From positions 23,985,246 to 24,049,245 of the forward strand of contig CM034238.1 of NCBI GenBank assembly GCA_019916065.1: 64,000 nucleotides of DNA, in the 5' to 3' direction. The number at the start of each line of letters is the position of its first letter. Position 1 is the first letter of the stretch. Of the stretch, positions 10,392 through 21,930 are shown piece by piece. The DNA is from Vitellaria paradoxa. Taxonomy: Eukaryota; Streptophyta; Magnoliopsida; Ericales; Sapotaceae. The position numbers and the translations under genes are program-made. The notes under the pieces were generated by a model. It saw only the letters and a list, made by a program, of their open reading frames with translations, did no database searches and was not told where the DNA came from.

Positions 10392-12705
10392 TAAATATAA
10401 TTTTTTATTTGTCCAAGTCACTTTTAGAATGAAACATGAGGGAGAATATCTTATTATTGGTGAAAATAAAAGGAAATAAATTCCATTCAAATTAATTTTT
10501 TTAATAAATATAGTATAGTTATGTATTATTTTTATAAATTAAAATGAGTTCTAAAACTGTTTGAAATTAAGATAAATATTAAAATTAAGGATAGGATAAT
10601 TTAAGATAACTAAATATATATTCATATTTATTTTTTAAATTCAGTGTCTTCTTATTGAATAGAGTATTAGGCGATTGTTTAAATTATCTAGTACTTAAAT
10701 CGATACGTAATAAAAATAATATGCAAAAAGATGTTATTAGAATGAGATAGAACTCTTTTGAACACATTATTTCAACTTAATAAGCACACAAAGGTACATT
10801 TTAATTTAAGGATGGTAATTTTAACCACAACTACAACATATAATACAATATCATCAATGCAAATACAAAGCTACAACTAACAACGGATAGAACATACGAA
10901 CATGACTCGGTACAAAAACTTTGAATTGAAATTCACACGATTAGATCTAATTTTGAACAAAATTATTTATTTAGCACAATCATTGATTTAAACATTTGAA
11001 TACAAACAAAATTGACACGAATTATGAATTCGGATATGACAGGATTCAATTGTCATCCCCACTTTAATTATTATTTTAGTTATTTTTTTCTAACAGAATA
11101 GCATTCTTTTTCTTAGTATTGTTTGCCAATTTTTTTTTTTTTTTTGGGTAAGTTTGTTTGCTAATGTTGCAAGTACTTATATTGGCTAGTTTTATTATAT
11201 TATAAAAATAAAAGTTGATGTGCTCTCTCTCTCTCTCTCTATATTATATATATATGTATACACATATATTTAAACTTGAAATGTTGAATCTATTTGCTCT
11301 CCATAAATAATTTATTACACTCCACTTTACTGTTAAAATTATAAAACTAATCCTTTTAATTAATTATTTTTATGTATCATTTAAAATGACATAATCACCC
11401 ATCATAAATAAATCTCTAGAAATTTAGATAGTTTGGTACAAGGGAATTGAAAAAAAATATTTTAAAGATTAAAATAAATCTTATTTATAATTATATTTTT
11501 AACAAGCATATTAAAATAATTTTTATTTTATTTTATTTTATTTTCTAACTTAAAAGGCAAATAACAAAATTAATTTCTTTCATTTATTTTTTTTTACAAA
11601 TTTTTGCCATCGCTCCCAAGTCATTTAGTCGGAGCCTATACTTTTCAAAAAAAATATTAAAATAAGTAAGTTAATATATCAAAAAAATTGAACTTTAAGC
11701 AAAAAAATTATCAAACAAATCATAAGTGTCATTATTCTAAAATTTTAATTTTTTATAATAGGAAATAATTTTAAAAAATTAGAATTAGAAATGCTTATTA
11801 TAGTAAATTTACTTAATTACATAATATAAATAAATTTTTTTTTTAAATTAAGATACAGTTGCTCACTTGTCAAAAAAATCTAAAAAGAAAAAAATATTTT
11901 TGATCAGTTATCTTCTCAATATTTTGTGTTAAAAGATATTATCTATTATAAAAGAAGGGTTCTTATGGTATTATAATTATATTTTAGATTATAATTTTGT
12001 ATGGAGGTATTTGTGGTATTATAATTATGTATAACATGTGATAAAAAAGAAGAAGGGTCATTGCATAATTTCAATTAATAAAAAAAAAAAGAAAGTGAAG
12101 TGTAAAAAAGAATAAGTGGAGTACAAAAGCTTGAAAATGCGCATTTGTAAGTTCTGTTATTAACCAGTTACTAATCCTTAAATATTTTTCTTGGTCAAAG
12201 AAACACGAAGGAGGCCTTAGGTTGGCCTACTTGTAACACCTTGTAATCTAATTAATATTAATTTTCATTTAATTAAATAATTTTCTGATTTAATTGTGAA
12301 TTTTTATTTATTTATTTTATTTGAATTTGGTTAAATTTGATTGGATTCATGGCTTGTGCTGTCTTTCGGCTTGGAGGCCACTTGAAAATTTTTTTTGAAC
12401 CCAAACCGGCCATTTCGTTTGCTTAAGCCCATTTGCTTATTTTAATTTATGAACCCATATAGTGACCCGGTTCAAATGTTGTGTCTAAGCCAAATCTAAG
12501 TCCATTGACCCAATTGATATGAATATCCGACCCAATTTGAGCATTCCATCCTTGATTGCTAGCCTTCCTCCACTTGGTCTCTTGGACAGTCGTCACACGT
12601 AGGAGGGTGTGAATCGTAGAATGAAAAACACAAGGCTTGGTTACGGTGATACCGTAAATAATTGGAACAAATGCTTCCAAACTTTGGAATCCAAAGCAAG
12701 CCTTA
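10392..12705. other. Long AT-rich intergenic tract
   Basis: No gene is supported. A CT microsatellite followed by TA lies at about 11223-11255. From about 12230 to 12690 the sequence is less AT-rich, begins TTGTAACACC and contains phrases such as AACCCAAACCGGCC. This recalls LTRs of Ty3/gypsy elements, but no partner LTR, primer-binding site or coding domain is found. Confidence 0.35.
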
Positions 12706-13340
12706 GGATGCGTTTGGAATTTTTTGACAGAAGTTATTAAGTGTAATTTTTTATGTGTTTAGTAAAATAAATAGAAATTTGTAGTAATTTTTAGTAATTT
12801 AGTAAAAATTTTGATAATTTTTAAAAAATTTTAAGTGGCACTTGATCTACATTTCTATTTTTTGTTTAATGTTTCTATTGTCTGTTTTGATATTCATGCT
12901 TTAAGAATATTGAAAACGTATTTATTTTAATATTTTTTGTATTTCATGTTTTGAGATTATTCTTATTTTGGGTAAAAAATGCTCAAAATAATTTTTGATC
13001 ATTTTATGTTTTATATATAAAATTATTTTCTATTTTTTGAAATAAATTTTAAAAATACAAGTGATTAAACGAGTTTGGTCTGTTTTTCTTATTTTCAAAA
13101 ATATATAATGAAAAATGAACCCAAAAAAGATATATTAAGTCGCACCTTAATAATTTTTGGTTGTTTGGTAAAAAGTTAGATAAATTTTAAAAAATTTTTA
13201 AGTACTTTTAGAAACGTTTGTTTGTTTGGTAAAAAATTAAAATTTTCAAAAATTTTCAATACCTTTTGAAGGGTTGCCAAATGGGGAAAAAAGAGGAAAA
13301 TTGTTAAAAATTTCCCTTTTTTCGCCTTCCAAACGCAGCC
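12706..13340. mobile_element. Compound GCGTTTGG-type MITE candidate
   Basis: Left end GGATGCGTTTGGAATTTT and right end CCTTCCAAACGCAGCC are inverted. The two halves resemble MITE ends. The middle (about 12831-13147) looks foreign and is bracketed by TTAAGTGGCAC and TTAAGTCGCAC, which could be the duplication of a nested insertion. Boundaries are tentative. Confidence 0.45.
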
Positions 13341-15810
13341 TCGGCGACAAATCCGAAAGAGTTTCAAAGTCTGTTATTGCTATGACCATGTTAAGGTCAA
13401 AATTAAACTGGAAGATCACCCGGAGCACTCCCCTTATCTGTTAATGCTAAATTTTAAATTCATCATGTTTCTTTTGTTTTCAAACAGCTATATATAGTTT
13501 ATCATAAACGCGCTTTCATCTAGAATGAATTATTATTACCGTGTTTAGAGTTTCAAAAAAATAAAAAAAAAATTAAAAGTCCGTATTAAAATATGTAAAA
13601 AAATAATAAGTTGTAAATTTTAATTGAAAAAAGTTAAAAATTCTTAAAGTTTTTAGAGTCTTTTGAAAAAAATTTAGAACTCCAAATGGAGTTTATATGA
13701 ATGATTTGGTCCTTAGATAGGGTGTTTGGACATAAAAAATATCAAAAAATATTTTTTATCAATTTTCTTCGATCTTTTTTAATCAAATTTCATCATGTGT
13801 CACTTTTATACTAATTTTAAATTTTTTTTTTTTTTTACAAACCAAATATGACTTACCAATATATATGTTAACCCATTTATAAGCTTACATGCTATTTAAC
13901 ATATTTATATATTATTCTAGATTATCCAGTTACATATTCAACTTAACTTCCATTTAAAATATTAAATATATATTGTTTCTTATAAATGTTAGTAGTATAT
14001 ATACACATCTAGCACCGTGACTAAATTGGGGATACTTTGGGTCGAGACCTCTCCTTCCGGTTTACCCATCGGTTACGCAGACTGTTAAAGTCTGTAATAA
14101 ATCGATGCGGGTTCTAAGTTATCAATATATATATATATATATATATATACACGCATCTAACTTTTTATAGATTAACTTAGCAAGGTTAATTGTGTATAAA
14201 TGAGTTGGAAAGTTTGTTTAATTGGGATGATATTTTTATCACTTGGAAATTTGTAATTTTGGAAATACAAACACATGCACTGACTTTGCGTGATTTATGA
14301 GGTTTGTTGTTATTATTTTGCCATTGCTCGAGTTATAGAAATTGAATAACATTGAATGTATTGCAAGAAATTGATTTTGGGATAATGGGTATAATGTCTA
14401 TACTAAGTGTGCATGAAAATGGGAACTTATGGTGGTGTTTGGGGGTGGCGATTCTATTTTTGTCCTAACTTTTTGAATTATTGTAAAAACTCAAGCGAGT
14501 TAAGACCCATGTTAATTTTTATAAACCAACATTTGAAATATTGCTTACTATATTCCATGAGTTTTAGACAAATTATTAGTGTTAGAAATTAACAGAAATA
14601 GTTATTTGGTAAAAGAGTCACTATGTTCGTAACAAAAAAAAAAAAAAAAAGTATTAATTGAAAACTCAAATCAAGTCCAAATATCATGAAATTTTATAGA
14701 GACATCCAAAGCATCATACCCAAGACAAAGACAATGCTAGAGTAGCCAAAATTAGAATTTAAAGGTCATTTCAACTTAATTGTTGAAAGTGGATTTATTG
14801 ACATATGAAAAATACAATATAGATCAAGCCACTCATTTCGAATCAGAGCATCATGGGAATTTATAAATCAATTACAATGTCCAGGGAAACTTGACAAATG
14901 GGTCGGATCGATCAACTTACCCTAACAGAGATGATATGAGATCATAGACCCAAAATAACGCTTAAAGGCAAAGTTAAAGTAACTTGAGTTTCATTTATTA
15001 TTGGGACCCTATATCAGCTCCGAATGGCTTGAAACTCCATAGATAAGTTAAGGACCCATTTATTTAGGTAGTAATCTAGTTAGAACAATTGATATCAATT
15101 TTTAAGATTAACCTTAAAAAGCGTACCTGAAATTTTTATACTGACAAAGTTACTAACAAAAAATCCCAGTAGCCAATCGAATGTAATCATCAAATTTTTC
15201 GTGCCTAAAAATGATAACTCAAGTAATTCTGTGTATATATCTCTAAAGGTTAATTAAACAAATCAAAGGGACTCATCACCATCTAAATTCAACTCTTCAC
15301 AATGATTTTCAAATGGTTATAATTAGCTCATAAAAGTCAAAATTTAACCTAATTTTAGTCAAGTCAATCCTGAGAAACCCAATTTCATTCTAACATGTCT
15401 GGGGTACCCCCAACATCCTAGAAAATTTTCGATAATATTAATTTATGGATTGAGACAACTCGAATCAACTTAAACTCTGATAAAGTCTGACCCAAGCACC
15501 CCGGCCTAGGCCAAATTACTAGAATTGCCTATGCTATAGGAAACCCTGCAAATAGGGACAGATCTAGAATTTGGAGTTCACCAAGACTGAATAAAGGGTT
15601 TAAAGACAGCATAGTTAGACTACAAAAATTTATGATGGGCTAAATTTGAAAAAAAAAAAAAAAAAACGAAAACTATAAGCCCCAGAAGCCTAAAAGTCAG
15701 TTTGCTATTACTTGCAGAACAAAAAAAAAAAATAAATAAATAAAGACTATTAAAAATTAAAAATTGAAACATTTTTAAACGAAATTTCAGCTTCCTTTGA
15801 TTATTATTAT
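13341..15810. other. Intergenic DNA, no gene recognised
   Basis: A short GTGTTTGG-type MITE is likely at about 13720-13851 (GGGTGTTTGGACATAA to ACCAAATATGACTTA). A TA microsatellite lies at about 14122-14149. The stretch 14640-15630 is less AT-rich and could be eroded retroelement DNA, but I find no domain in six frames. A short frame at 14407-14592 has no recognisable product. Confidence 0.35.
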
Positions 15811-17130
15811 GGTTGCGTTTGGAGCGTCGAAAATTAATGAAAAGTAACGAAAAATATGATTTGGGTAACCTTTTGGTGTTTAGCGTGTGGCTACCAAATC
15901 ACGTTTTTTGGAGAGGAACAATGTCCAAACCGTTCCAACGGTTTCAAACCCATTTCAACTTTTGCAACTTTGCAGAGCCATGCTAACTCGAAATGCTACC
16001 TTTTCACACCCCTTATCTATTTGCTGCAGTGGCCCTCTTTGCTTGCAAGATTCTTAAGGATTTCTTTTAGTCAATCAAAGGTAGCAACCAAGAAGAAATG
16101 AGAAAAATCTCTCCCTATTGGCTATGAAGCTCCACTAAGAGAGGCCAAGACGATCTGCGACCCTTGAGAGACGATACTTTCTCTGCATCGGAGACATCCA
16201 CTTAGTCGTTCCTTCTTATTCTGCACAAACTAGGAGGTATTTTTTCCCATCTCCTTCCATTTACATCTTCGATTTTCGTTTTCCCTCATTCAAAGCTTCT
16301 TGAATGATGATGGATTGACAGGTTGGAGATTTCTCTCTCTCTCTTTTGAAACTAAGCGTGAATGGGTTGAGAATGGCTTTTTTTTGGCCTTTTTACAAGT
16401 TTATTTGGAGCCCATGCGTTGGTTTCATGAAATCAGTACATTGGTTGTTTATCGTTCGTGGATTTACCTAAGAATGAATTGTGATCCCCAAATTTCTGAA
16501 CAACCATTCGGACAATTGTCATTGGAGTCGTTTGGACACTTTCTGGCAATGAGAAAACCGTTAGAACAATTTACTAGGACTCGTTAGGACAATTTCATAA
16601 TTTGTGGTTTCCTACTATAAAGCTCCCGCTACCTACTTTGCATTGGATTTATATTGCATTTATTCATTGTTTAATTACCGACTTGTTATATATTATTTTA
16701 TTACGATTTGTTATGAATTCAGAGTAATTTGTTAAATGTGTTGCTTGCATTTACATCATTTTGCTATCCCCAAAACTGCAATTTCAAATCTTATTAACCA
16801 AACCAAAAAGAGAAAATCTTTAAGAAATAGAGAATCAATCATATATGTGCTTCCACACGTTGCATGGTTCTCAAAGTAGAAAGCAAATTGTCAACTTGTG
16901 TGTCGCTTAATTTTTTTTGTTTCCAATTCTGAATTCAGAGTAATATGAGAACATGAACTTTGGCTTTTCCAATTTAAACCATATTTCCTCAACATGTACA
17001 ACATTATATGAGACACACTTAGTTGTTAACATGTCTATTTTTTCTTCGTTTTTATTAGTTTTGTTATAAACCTGCCGAACTCCCCATTCCCACCTTTAGA
17101 TGAATTTCAAAATAGTGATAACAATATTGC

Positions 17131-17966
17131 CATGGGATCCTGAAGGCAAAAGCACAGCAAGAGAAGTAAGGCCAAATGGGATTTTCACCTAGCAAGAGTC
17201 CTACAAACCATTATAATATCCCTTACAATCAACGGATATGGGAGGGGCAATAGTCTATCCCCAACTAGTTACAATTAGCTTTTAACGGATTTCAACCGTA
17301 TAATGGAGCAAGCCCTTACTATAGCCCAAATAAAAAGTAGGATTGTACAATTGGGTAACTATTGGAGAACATAGATGGATTTGAAAAATCCCCCACTCAA
17401 GTGTAACCAGAATGGGATGGAATTATGAGACAAATATTTGGGATGCACCTAACTGGTGGTGGGTCTCGCAGCAACAGGTGTGTTACAGTAATGAATTTAT
17501 CTCCTTATTGATTGTTACTTCAATTTTATTTTGTTAATGAGCTATCTTATATTGTGCATATCACTTAGGGTATTTTCTTTTACTAATGTTCATTCAGAGT
17601 AACCCCCAAGTCATGAAATTCAAAGACTGGGGCTTAGATCACGCGGATTTCATAGATAAGGTTTTTGGAGTTATTACTATAGCAGGAGAGTGGCATTGGA
17701 CTCTATCTGCCAGACCCACCACACCTGAGGTTGGCCAAGGTTCAGCAATGCCAAGCCAAGTAGAGTTTATCACCTCAAGCAACACCCCTCTAATGGCCGA
17801 GCTAAACATCTAGGCAGAAGGGCCAACCGGGACAGGTTTAGGAGGGATTAGGAGGCAAAAGGACGAGTATGACGATATGGACGATGGGTATAACAATTTG
17901 AGACATCGCCAAAGCTACGCAGCATGGATGAGCGAATCCATTATTGACATAGCAAAGGCTATGTAG
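17131..17966 (+). pseudogene. Harbinger Myb/SANT-like protein (Myb_DNA-bind_3), decayed
   Basis: Two exon-like blocks are visible. The first (17131 to about 17480) reads KRSKAKWDFHLARVL and later QIKSRIVQLGNYWRT. This corresponds to the trihelix-like pattern Wxxx-L...QLKNRxxxLKxxW of plant Myb/SANT-like domains. The second (about 17596-17966) reads NPQVMKFKDWGLDHADFID and ITIAGEWHWTLS, matching the following NPxAxxFRxxGLxxYDDLxxIFG-TATG segment. It continues with an acidic stretch (DEYDDMDDGYNNL) to a stop. AG before 17594 and GT after about 17480 suggest the intron. In Harbinger elements this protein binds element DNA and helps the transposase reach the nucleus and the ends. Internal stops in block one, and a stop after AKAM, mark it as a pseudogene. 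Confidence 0.65.
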
Positions 17967-19068
17967 GGCAGGAACAATGATGTTCGACTTGTTTAGGGTT
18001 CTTGTAAGAATTCAACGTAAGATTATGTTGCCAAATTGCTGGCCATGGAATCACTTGACAGCCATTCTGGCCTGTGTCTATTTGCTATTGACTTATTTTT
18101 CACGGCAATCAATCGAGAGGTATTCATGTCGCAGTCCGATGATCATCATAAGATGCGGTGGTTATTGCACCAACGATGTAAGCATAAACGAATGTAGGGC
18201 CCTCCTTCCAGTTTCCCCCATTACCCTTACTTCCTTCCACTCAGCCTAGACAATGCATTCTGGGGTTTCTTCCTCCCTTAGTAGTTTCACATCTGATTTT
18301 CTCTATTGTTGTGTTTTTTACCATTTATATTGCTGGGCCTGCTTATTTTATTTATTTCAACTTATTTGTTGCTGTATGGATATTTTATCATGGTTTGTAC
18401 ACTTCATATTGATGAAACTTCTAATTTCAATTATTGTTTGCATCTCATATCAGCCCCTTTCTACCATAATTCATTACTCTCACAACATTGCACATTAGAT
18501 GTTAGTCATTCGTATTATAGTTTTCCAATTTTGTATATATGTGAATAGATATATATTATTGTTCACTAATCCTATTTATAGCTTTTGTAACATGTCCCGC
18601 CTAGAAAGAAGTCCAGATTATATGGTAAATGGTGGGGATGATAACTCGGCAAGTTTCAAGGCCATTATGGATGAGTAGTGTAGGATGAGGTATTTACTGA
18701 CGCCTGTGTGGCATCTACGGCTGCCCTGTCCTATTAGTATTACTCGTCTATTCTATGCAAGCAACTTTATCACATGTCCGTCTTACCCGATCAACTGTGG
18801 GTCCATGAACCTCTAGAGGGCCACCCACCGTGTCTGTATGAGCTATACTACGTAAATAAATATGTTTTCATGACATTGTGCGAGGTACTTACAATGAAGT
18901 ATAGGCTCATTCAACGGTCTAATGTTCTTTTACCTATTGAGGAAAGTGTTACTATTTTTTAGAGACATTGGCGAACAACATGTCAAACTGTCAACTCCAA
19001 GAGCAATTCCAATACTCTGGTGAGGCTATATCTTATCACTTTTGCATAATGTTAATAGCCATCAAACG

Positions 19069-19482
19069 TGCCAGTGTGGTGGCTCTTTTAGGAATTCCAC
19101 ATCAGTTTCTCACAAAAAAGAAAGGTCTTGTGAGATTATAAATAAAGGCCCCATCTCCTTTAGTTAAGTGCACCAGTCAAAGTCAAAGATTTGTACAGTA
19201 AATTTTGACTCTAGTTAAATTTCTTTTTTATGAAGTGAGAGTTAAAGTTTGATTAGAGCAATTCTTTGTGGGTGTAATGGGGTTTCGGCTGTGAGAGGAA
19301 GAATTGTGTGATTGTAAGAAATTTTCACATAGTGAATTTTTTTTTTCTGAGTTCTCGTGTTTTTTCTTCAGTTTAGGAATTTTTCCATGTAAATGCTTGT
19401 GTTATTTATTTCTCCGTTCTTCTTGATATTTTACCAAAGGTAGATCCTAAGGGATGAATTTAAGAGGCCTAAATTCCTAACA
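19069..19482 (+). repeat. 5' LTR of the gag-only element
   Basis: A 414-bp terminal repeat starting TGCCAGTGTGGTGGC and ending AAATTCCTAACA. It aligns end to end with 20909-21322, with many scattered substitutions between the two copies, so the insertion is not recent. Shared landmarks are CCAGTCAAAGTCAAA (5' copy), AATTCTTTGTGGGT and TTTTTCCATGTAAATGCT. Confidence 0.88.
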
Positions 19483-19484
19483 AG

Positions 19485-19498
19485 TGGCATCAGAGCTC
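19485..19498 (+). promoter_or_regulatory. Primer-binding site (initiator tRNA-Met)
   Basis: TGGCATCAGAGCTC lies two bases after the 5' LTR. The usual plant Copia primer-binding site complementary to the 3' end of initiator tRNA-Met is TGGTATCAGAGC; this copy differs by one T-to-C change. Confidence 0.85.
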
Positions 19499-19683
19499 AA
19501 GTTCTTTGGTGCCATGAAGCTTTGGTGTGGTAGCGTGGACACGTACAAGTCTAAGCAAGTTTTGTCTAGGAGATTGGGTTTTAAGTAGGACCAATGTGAC
19601 CCTTCCAATCTTTCTTGAAAACTTATTTAGTGAGTATTGTTCATTTCATGGTAAATTCATCAAACTAGAAGTGCGAAAAAAAA

Positions 19684-20544
19684 ATGTTAGGAAGTGAGAT
19701 CTTAAACCCTGTCAAATTTCAGGTGGAGAAATTCGATGGAAGAATCAATTTTAGTTTATGGCAAGTGGAAATTAAGGATACTTTGATTCAATTGGGATTA
19801 CACAAGGTGTTGAAAGGCAAGCCAACCCTTGATATCAGCAGTGCTACTAGCGGTACTAACGGAAAGGATAGTACAGCAAGCAAATCTTGTATGAGCAATG
19901 AAGACTGGGAAGATCTGGATTTGAGAGCGACAAGTACGATACGACTGTGCTTGGCCAAAAGCGTGCTTACAAATGTGTATAGAATATTTACGATAAAGAA
20001 ACTTTGGGAAAAGCTCAAGGAGTTATATCAGACAAAGGGCGTCTTAAATCGGGTGTACCTAAAGGAGCAATTTCATATACAACCGATGAAGGAAGATATG
20101 ACCATTTCAAAGCATCCAAGTGTTTTCAATGGGATTGTCTCTAAACTAGAGGCCATTAGAGTTAAGATACATGATGAGGATCAAGCTTTGAGACTTATTT
20201 GGTCTCTTCCACATTCCTATGAGCACATGAAACCTATCTTGATTCATAGGAATGAGAAGATAATTCTGTAAGAAGTTACAGATAAACTATTTTCTAAAGA
20301 GAAAAAATTGGGTGGTGGAAGTAATAATCCTTTTGAAGACTCAGCTATGGTGGTAACTAGAACTAAGAAGAAGAATTTCATAAAGAAAAATGTAGGCTGC
20401 TGGTTGTGTGGACAATCAGGGCAAGTCAAGAAAAATTGTCTGATAAGTGGAACGGGATCGACAAGTGGCTCCAGGTCAGTAAATGGAGAGACTAACAATG
20501 CCGTTAATATTGTGAGTTTCTCTATGGAAGATGATATTCTCTAA
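19684..20544 (+). pseudogene. Copia-type gag (UBN2/retrotran_gag) with one stop
   Basis: The 287-codon frame starts at ATG 19684 and is broken only by a TAA at 20269-20271, after codon 195; the same frame continues to the stop at 20542-20544. The N-terminal part (FQVEKFDGRINFSLWQ, then LWEKLKELYQTKGVLNRVYL and VNLLWSLP-like LIWSLPHSYEHM) is the Copia gag core that assembles virus-like particles around the RNA. The C-terminal part has a zinc knuckle CWLCGQSGQVKKNC, where the expected CX2CX4HX4C histidine is replaced (Gln-Val region). The stop and knuckle loss suggest the copy can no longer make a working nucleocapsid. No pol frame follows; 20545-20908 is non-coding. Confidence 0.85.
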
Positions 20545-20908
20545 AAAGGACATGTACATCCTCATGGCATGCGTTAATCCCCAAAGTTGCCATGATAGAG
20601 GATGTGTTGCTGGTAGCGGGTCCATAAGCTTGCATACAGGCATCGGTTTGGCATTAATGCAAGGAATGTGGTGGAAATTTATGTCGATGGCTGATAAACT
20701 TCCAAGAAAGCCAAATATGAGAGTTGCACCATAATTTTTTAGCAAGGTTTTCAACATGTGCTAAAGTGAAATGCTTGAAATTGATTTATTCTAAATGTGT
20801 ATGATGCTCTTAGAGCATGACAATTCTCTACGACAAAGAGTTATGTTTTCAGAATCTCTTAGAGGTGAAGGTTGGATGTGGGACCAAGTAAAGTCACCAA
20901 GGTGGAGA

Positions 20909-21322
20909 TGGTTGGTGTGGTAGCTTCTTTAGGAGTCCCATATCAGTTTCCCACAAAGGGGAGGTCTCGTGAGGTTATTAAAAAAGGGCTCATTCTTTTT
21001 GGTTAATTGCACTAGTCAAAGTCAAATATTTGTATAGCAAATGGTGACTCTAGTTAAATTCCTCTTTTGTGAGGTGAGAGTTAAAGATTGCTTAGGATAA
21101 TTCTTTGTGGGTATAAGGGGATTTTGGGTATAAGAGGAAGAATTCTGTGATTGTAAGGATTTTTCATATAATGGATTTTTTTCTCTAAGTGCCTATGATT
21201 TTTCTCCAGTTTAGATGTTTTTTCCATGTAAATGCTGGTGTTATTTATTTCTTTTTTCTTTTTGATATTTTGCCAAAGGTAAATCCTAAGAGGGTGAATT
21301 TAGGTGGCCTAAATTTCCAACA
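20909..21322 (+). repeat. 3' LTR of the gag-only element
   Basis: A 414-bp repeat starting TGGTTGGTGTGGTAGC and ending AAATTTCCAACA. It directly follows a purine-rich tract and partners the LTR at 19069. Confidence 0.88.
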
Positions 21323-21930
21323 AAATGTCTATCCCATGACTATCTTAAGCTAGAACTTGACCAAGCCATGAAGCCTTCGTGCATTCTTTGCTATTCTCGG
21401 TATCTGCCCTTTGCAGTACGAATTTCACCCGTACATATCCATCATCACATATGCTTTCATATGGAAACCTTATTTTTCTATGGGTACTATGGACGTAGGA
21501 TTGTGTTGGTACATAGGATGACACTTATGTACCTTGTGTGCACCTCATAGAGAAACAACTGACATTCTGCTGTAGGAAAGGTGGATCCAAGCAAAATATC
21601 CTTGTTGTACATGATTTTGACTAGCATTTTGTATTTTTCTCATATGGCTGAGGGGAGTATGCATGACAACCATGTTTTCAAGAGAATGGTATCCAATCCC
21701 AACGAAGAGTTCCCGTACCCAATTCGAGGCACCTTAGCTAACTAATAAACATGAGAGCTAATCCTTGCTTAAGTCAACCGTTGTACTTTGTATGCATTTC
21801 GTATTTTTTATACCTCAATACTTTTCATAGTTGAAAGAAAATACTATCTCATTGATGTTGGCTATCCAAACAAGAATAGGTTTCTTGCATCGTATACAAG
21901 ATGAATATTTACCATTTTGTTGATAATAAA

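Larger units (their letters stand above)
19069..21322 (+). mobile_element. Gag-only Copia-type LTR retrotransposon (TR-GAG-like)
   Basis: Two 414-bp LTRs (19069-19482 and 20909-21322) bound a 1,426-bp interior. The ends are TG...CA. The flanking 5-mers AAACG (19064-19068) and AAATG (21323-21327) form a target duplication with one C-to-T change. A primer-binding site for initiator methionine tRNA follows the 5' LTR, and a purine-rich tract (GGTGGAGATGG) precedes the 3' LTR. The interior encodes only gag; there is no protease, integrase, reverse transcriptase or RNase H. Such non-autonomous elements are known as TR-GAGs and must use enzymes from a relative. The element sits inside the HARBI1 pseudogene. 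Confidence 0.88.
15812..21930 (+). mobile_element. PIF/Harbinger transposon relic with both genes
   Basis: Two adjacent plus-strand pseudogenes, a Myb/SANT-like protein and a HARBI1-type transposase, form the gene pair that defines autonomous PIF/Harbinger elements. The left end is proposed at 15812, where GGTTGCGTTTGGAGCG matches the termini of the Tourist-like MITEs here. The right end was not found, so the 3' limit given is only the last transposase-like sequence. An unassigned 95-codon frame lies at 16300-16587 between terminus and genes. Many stops and frameshifts show that the element is long dead, and a later LTR element interrupts it. Confidence 0.65.
18592..21930 (+). pseudogene. HARBI1-type Harbinger transposase, split by an LTR element
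   Basis: The first part (18592-19068) starts at ATG (MSRLERSPDY) and, after frame changes, gives EPLEGHPPCLYELYYVNKYV, TLCEVLTMKYRL and QEQFQYSGEAISYHF. These are hallmarks of the HARBI1 N-terminal helix-turn-helix region. Reading stops where the LTR element begins. Beyond it (21323 onward) the same gene resumes: LSHDYLKLELDQ, CYSRYLPF, RKGGSKQNILVVHDFD, HMAEGSMHDNHVFKRM, then after a likely intron (about 21722-21828) ERKYYLIDVGYPNKNRFLAS. These match the DDE nuclease blocks RKGxxxQNVLAxCDFDxxF, GSAHDSRV and GKYYLVDAGYPNxPGFLAPY. The AIDGTH block with the first catalytic Asp is not recognisable. Several stops and frameshifts are present, so the gene is inactive. Confidence 0.8.

Noticed and set aside
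12231..12690. Solo LTR of a Ty3/gypsy element
   Set aside because: Composition and the TGTAACACC word are suggestive only; no end motif pair or target duplication.
14030..14115. tRNA or rRNA fragment
   Set aside because: Less AT-rich and structured-looking, but no cloverleaf, B box or recognisable rRNA sequence.
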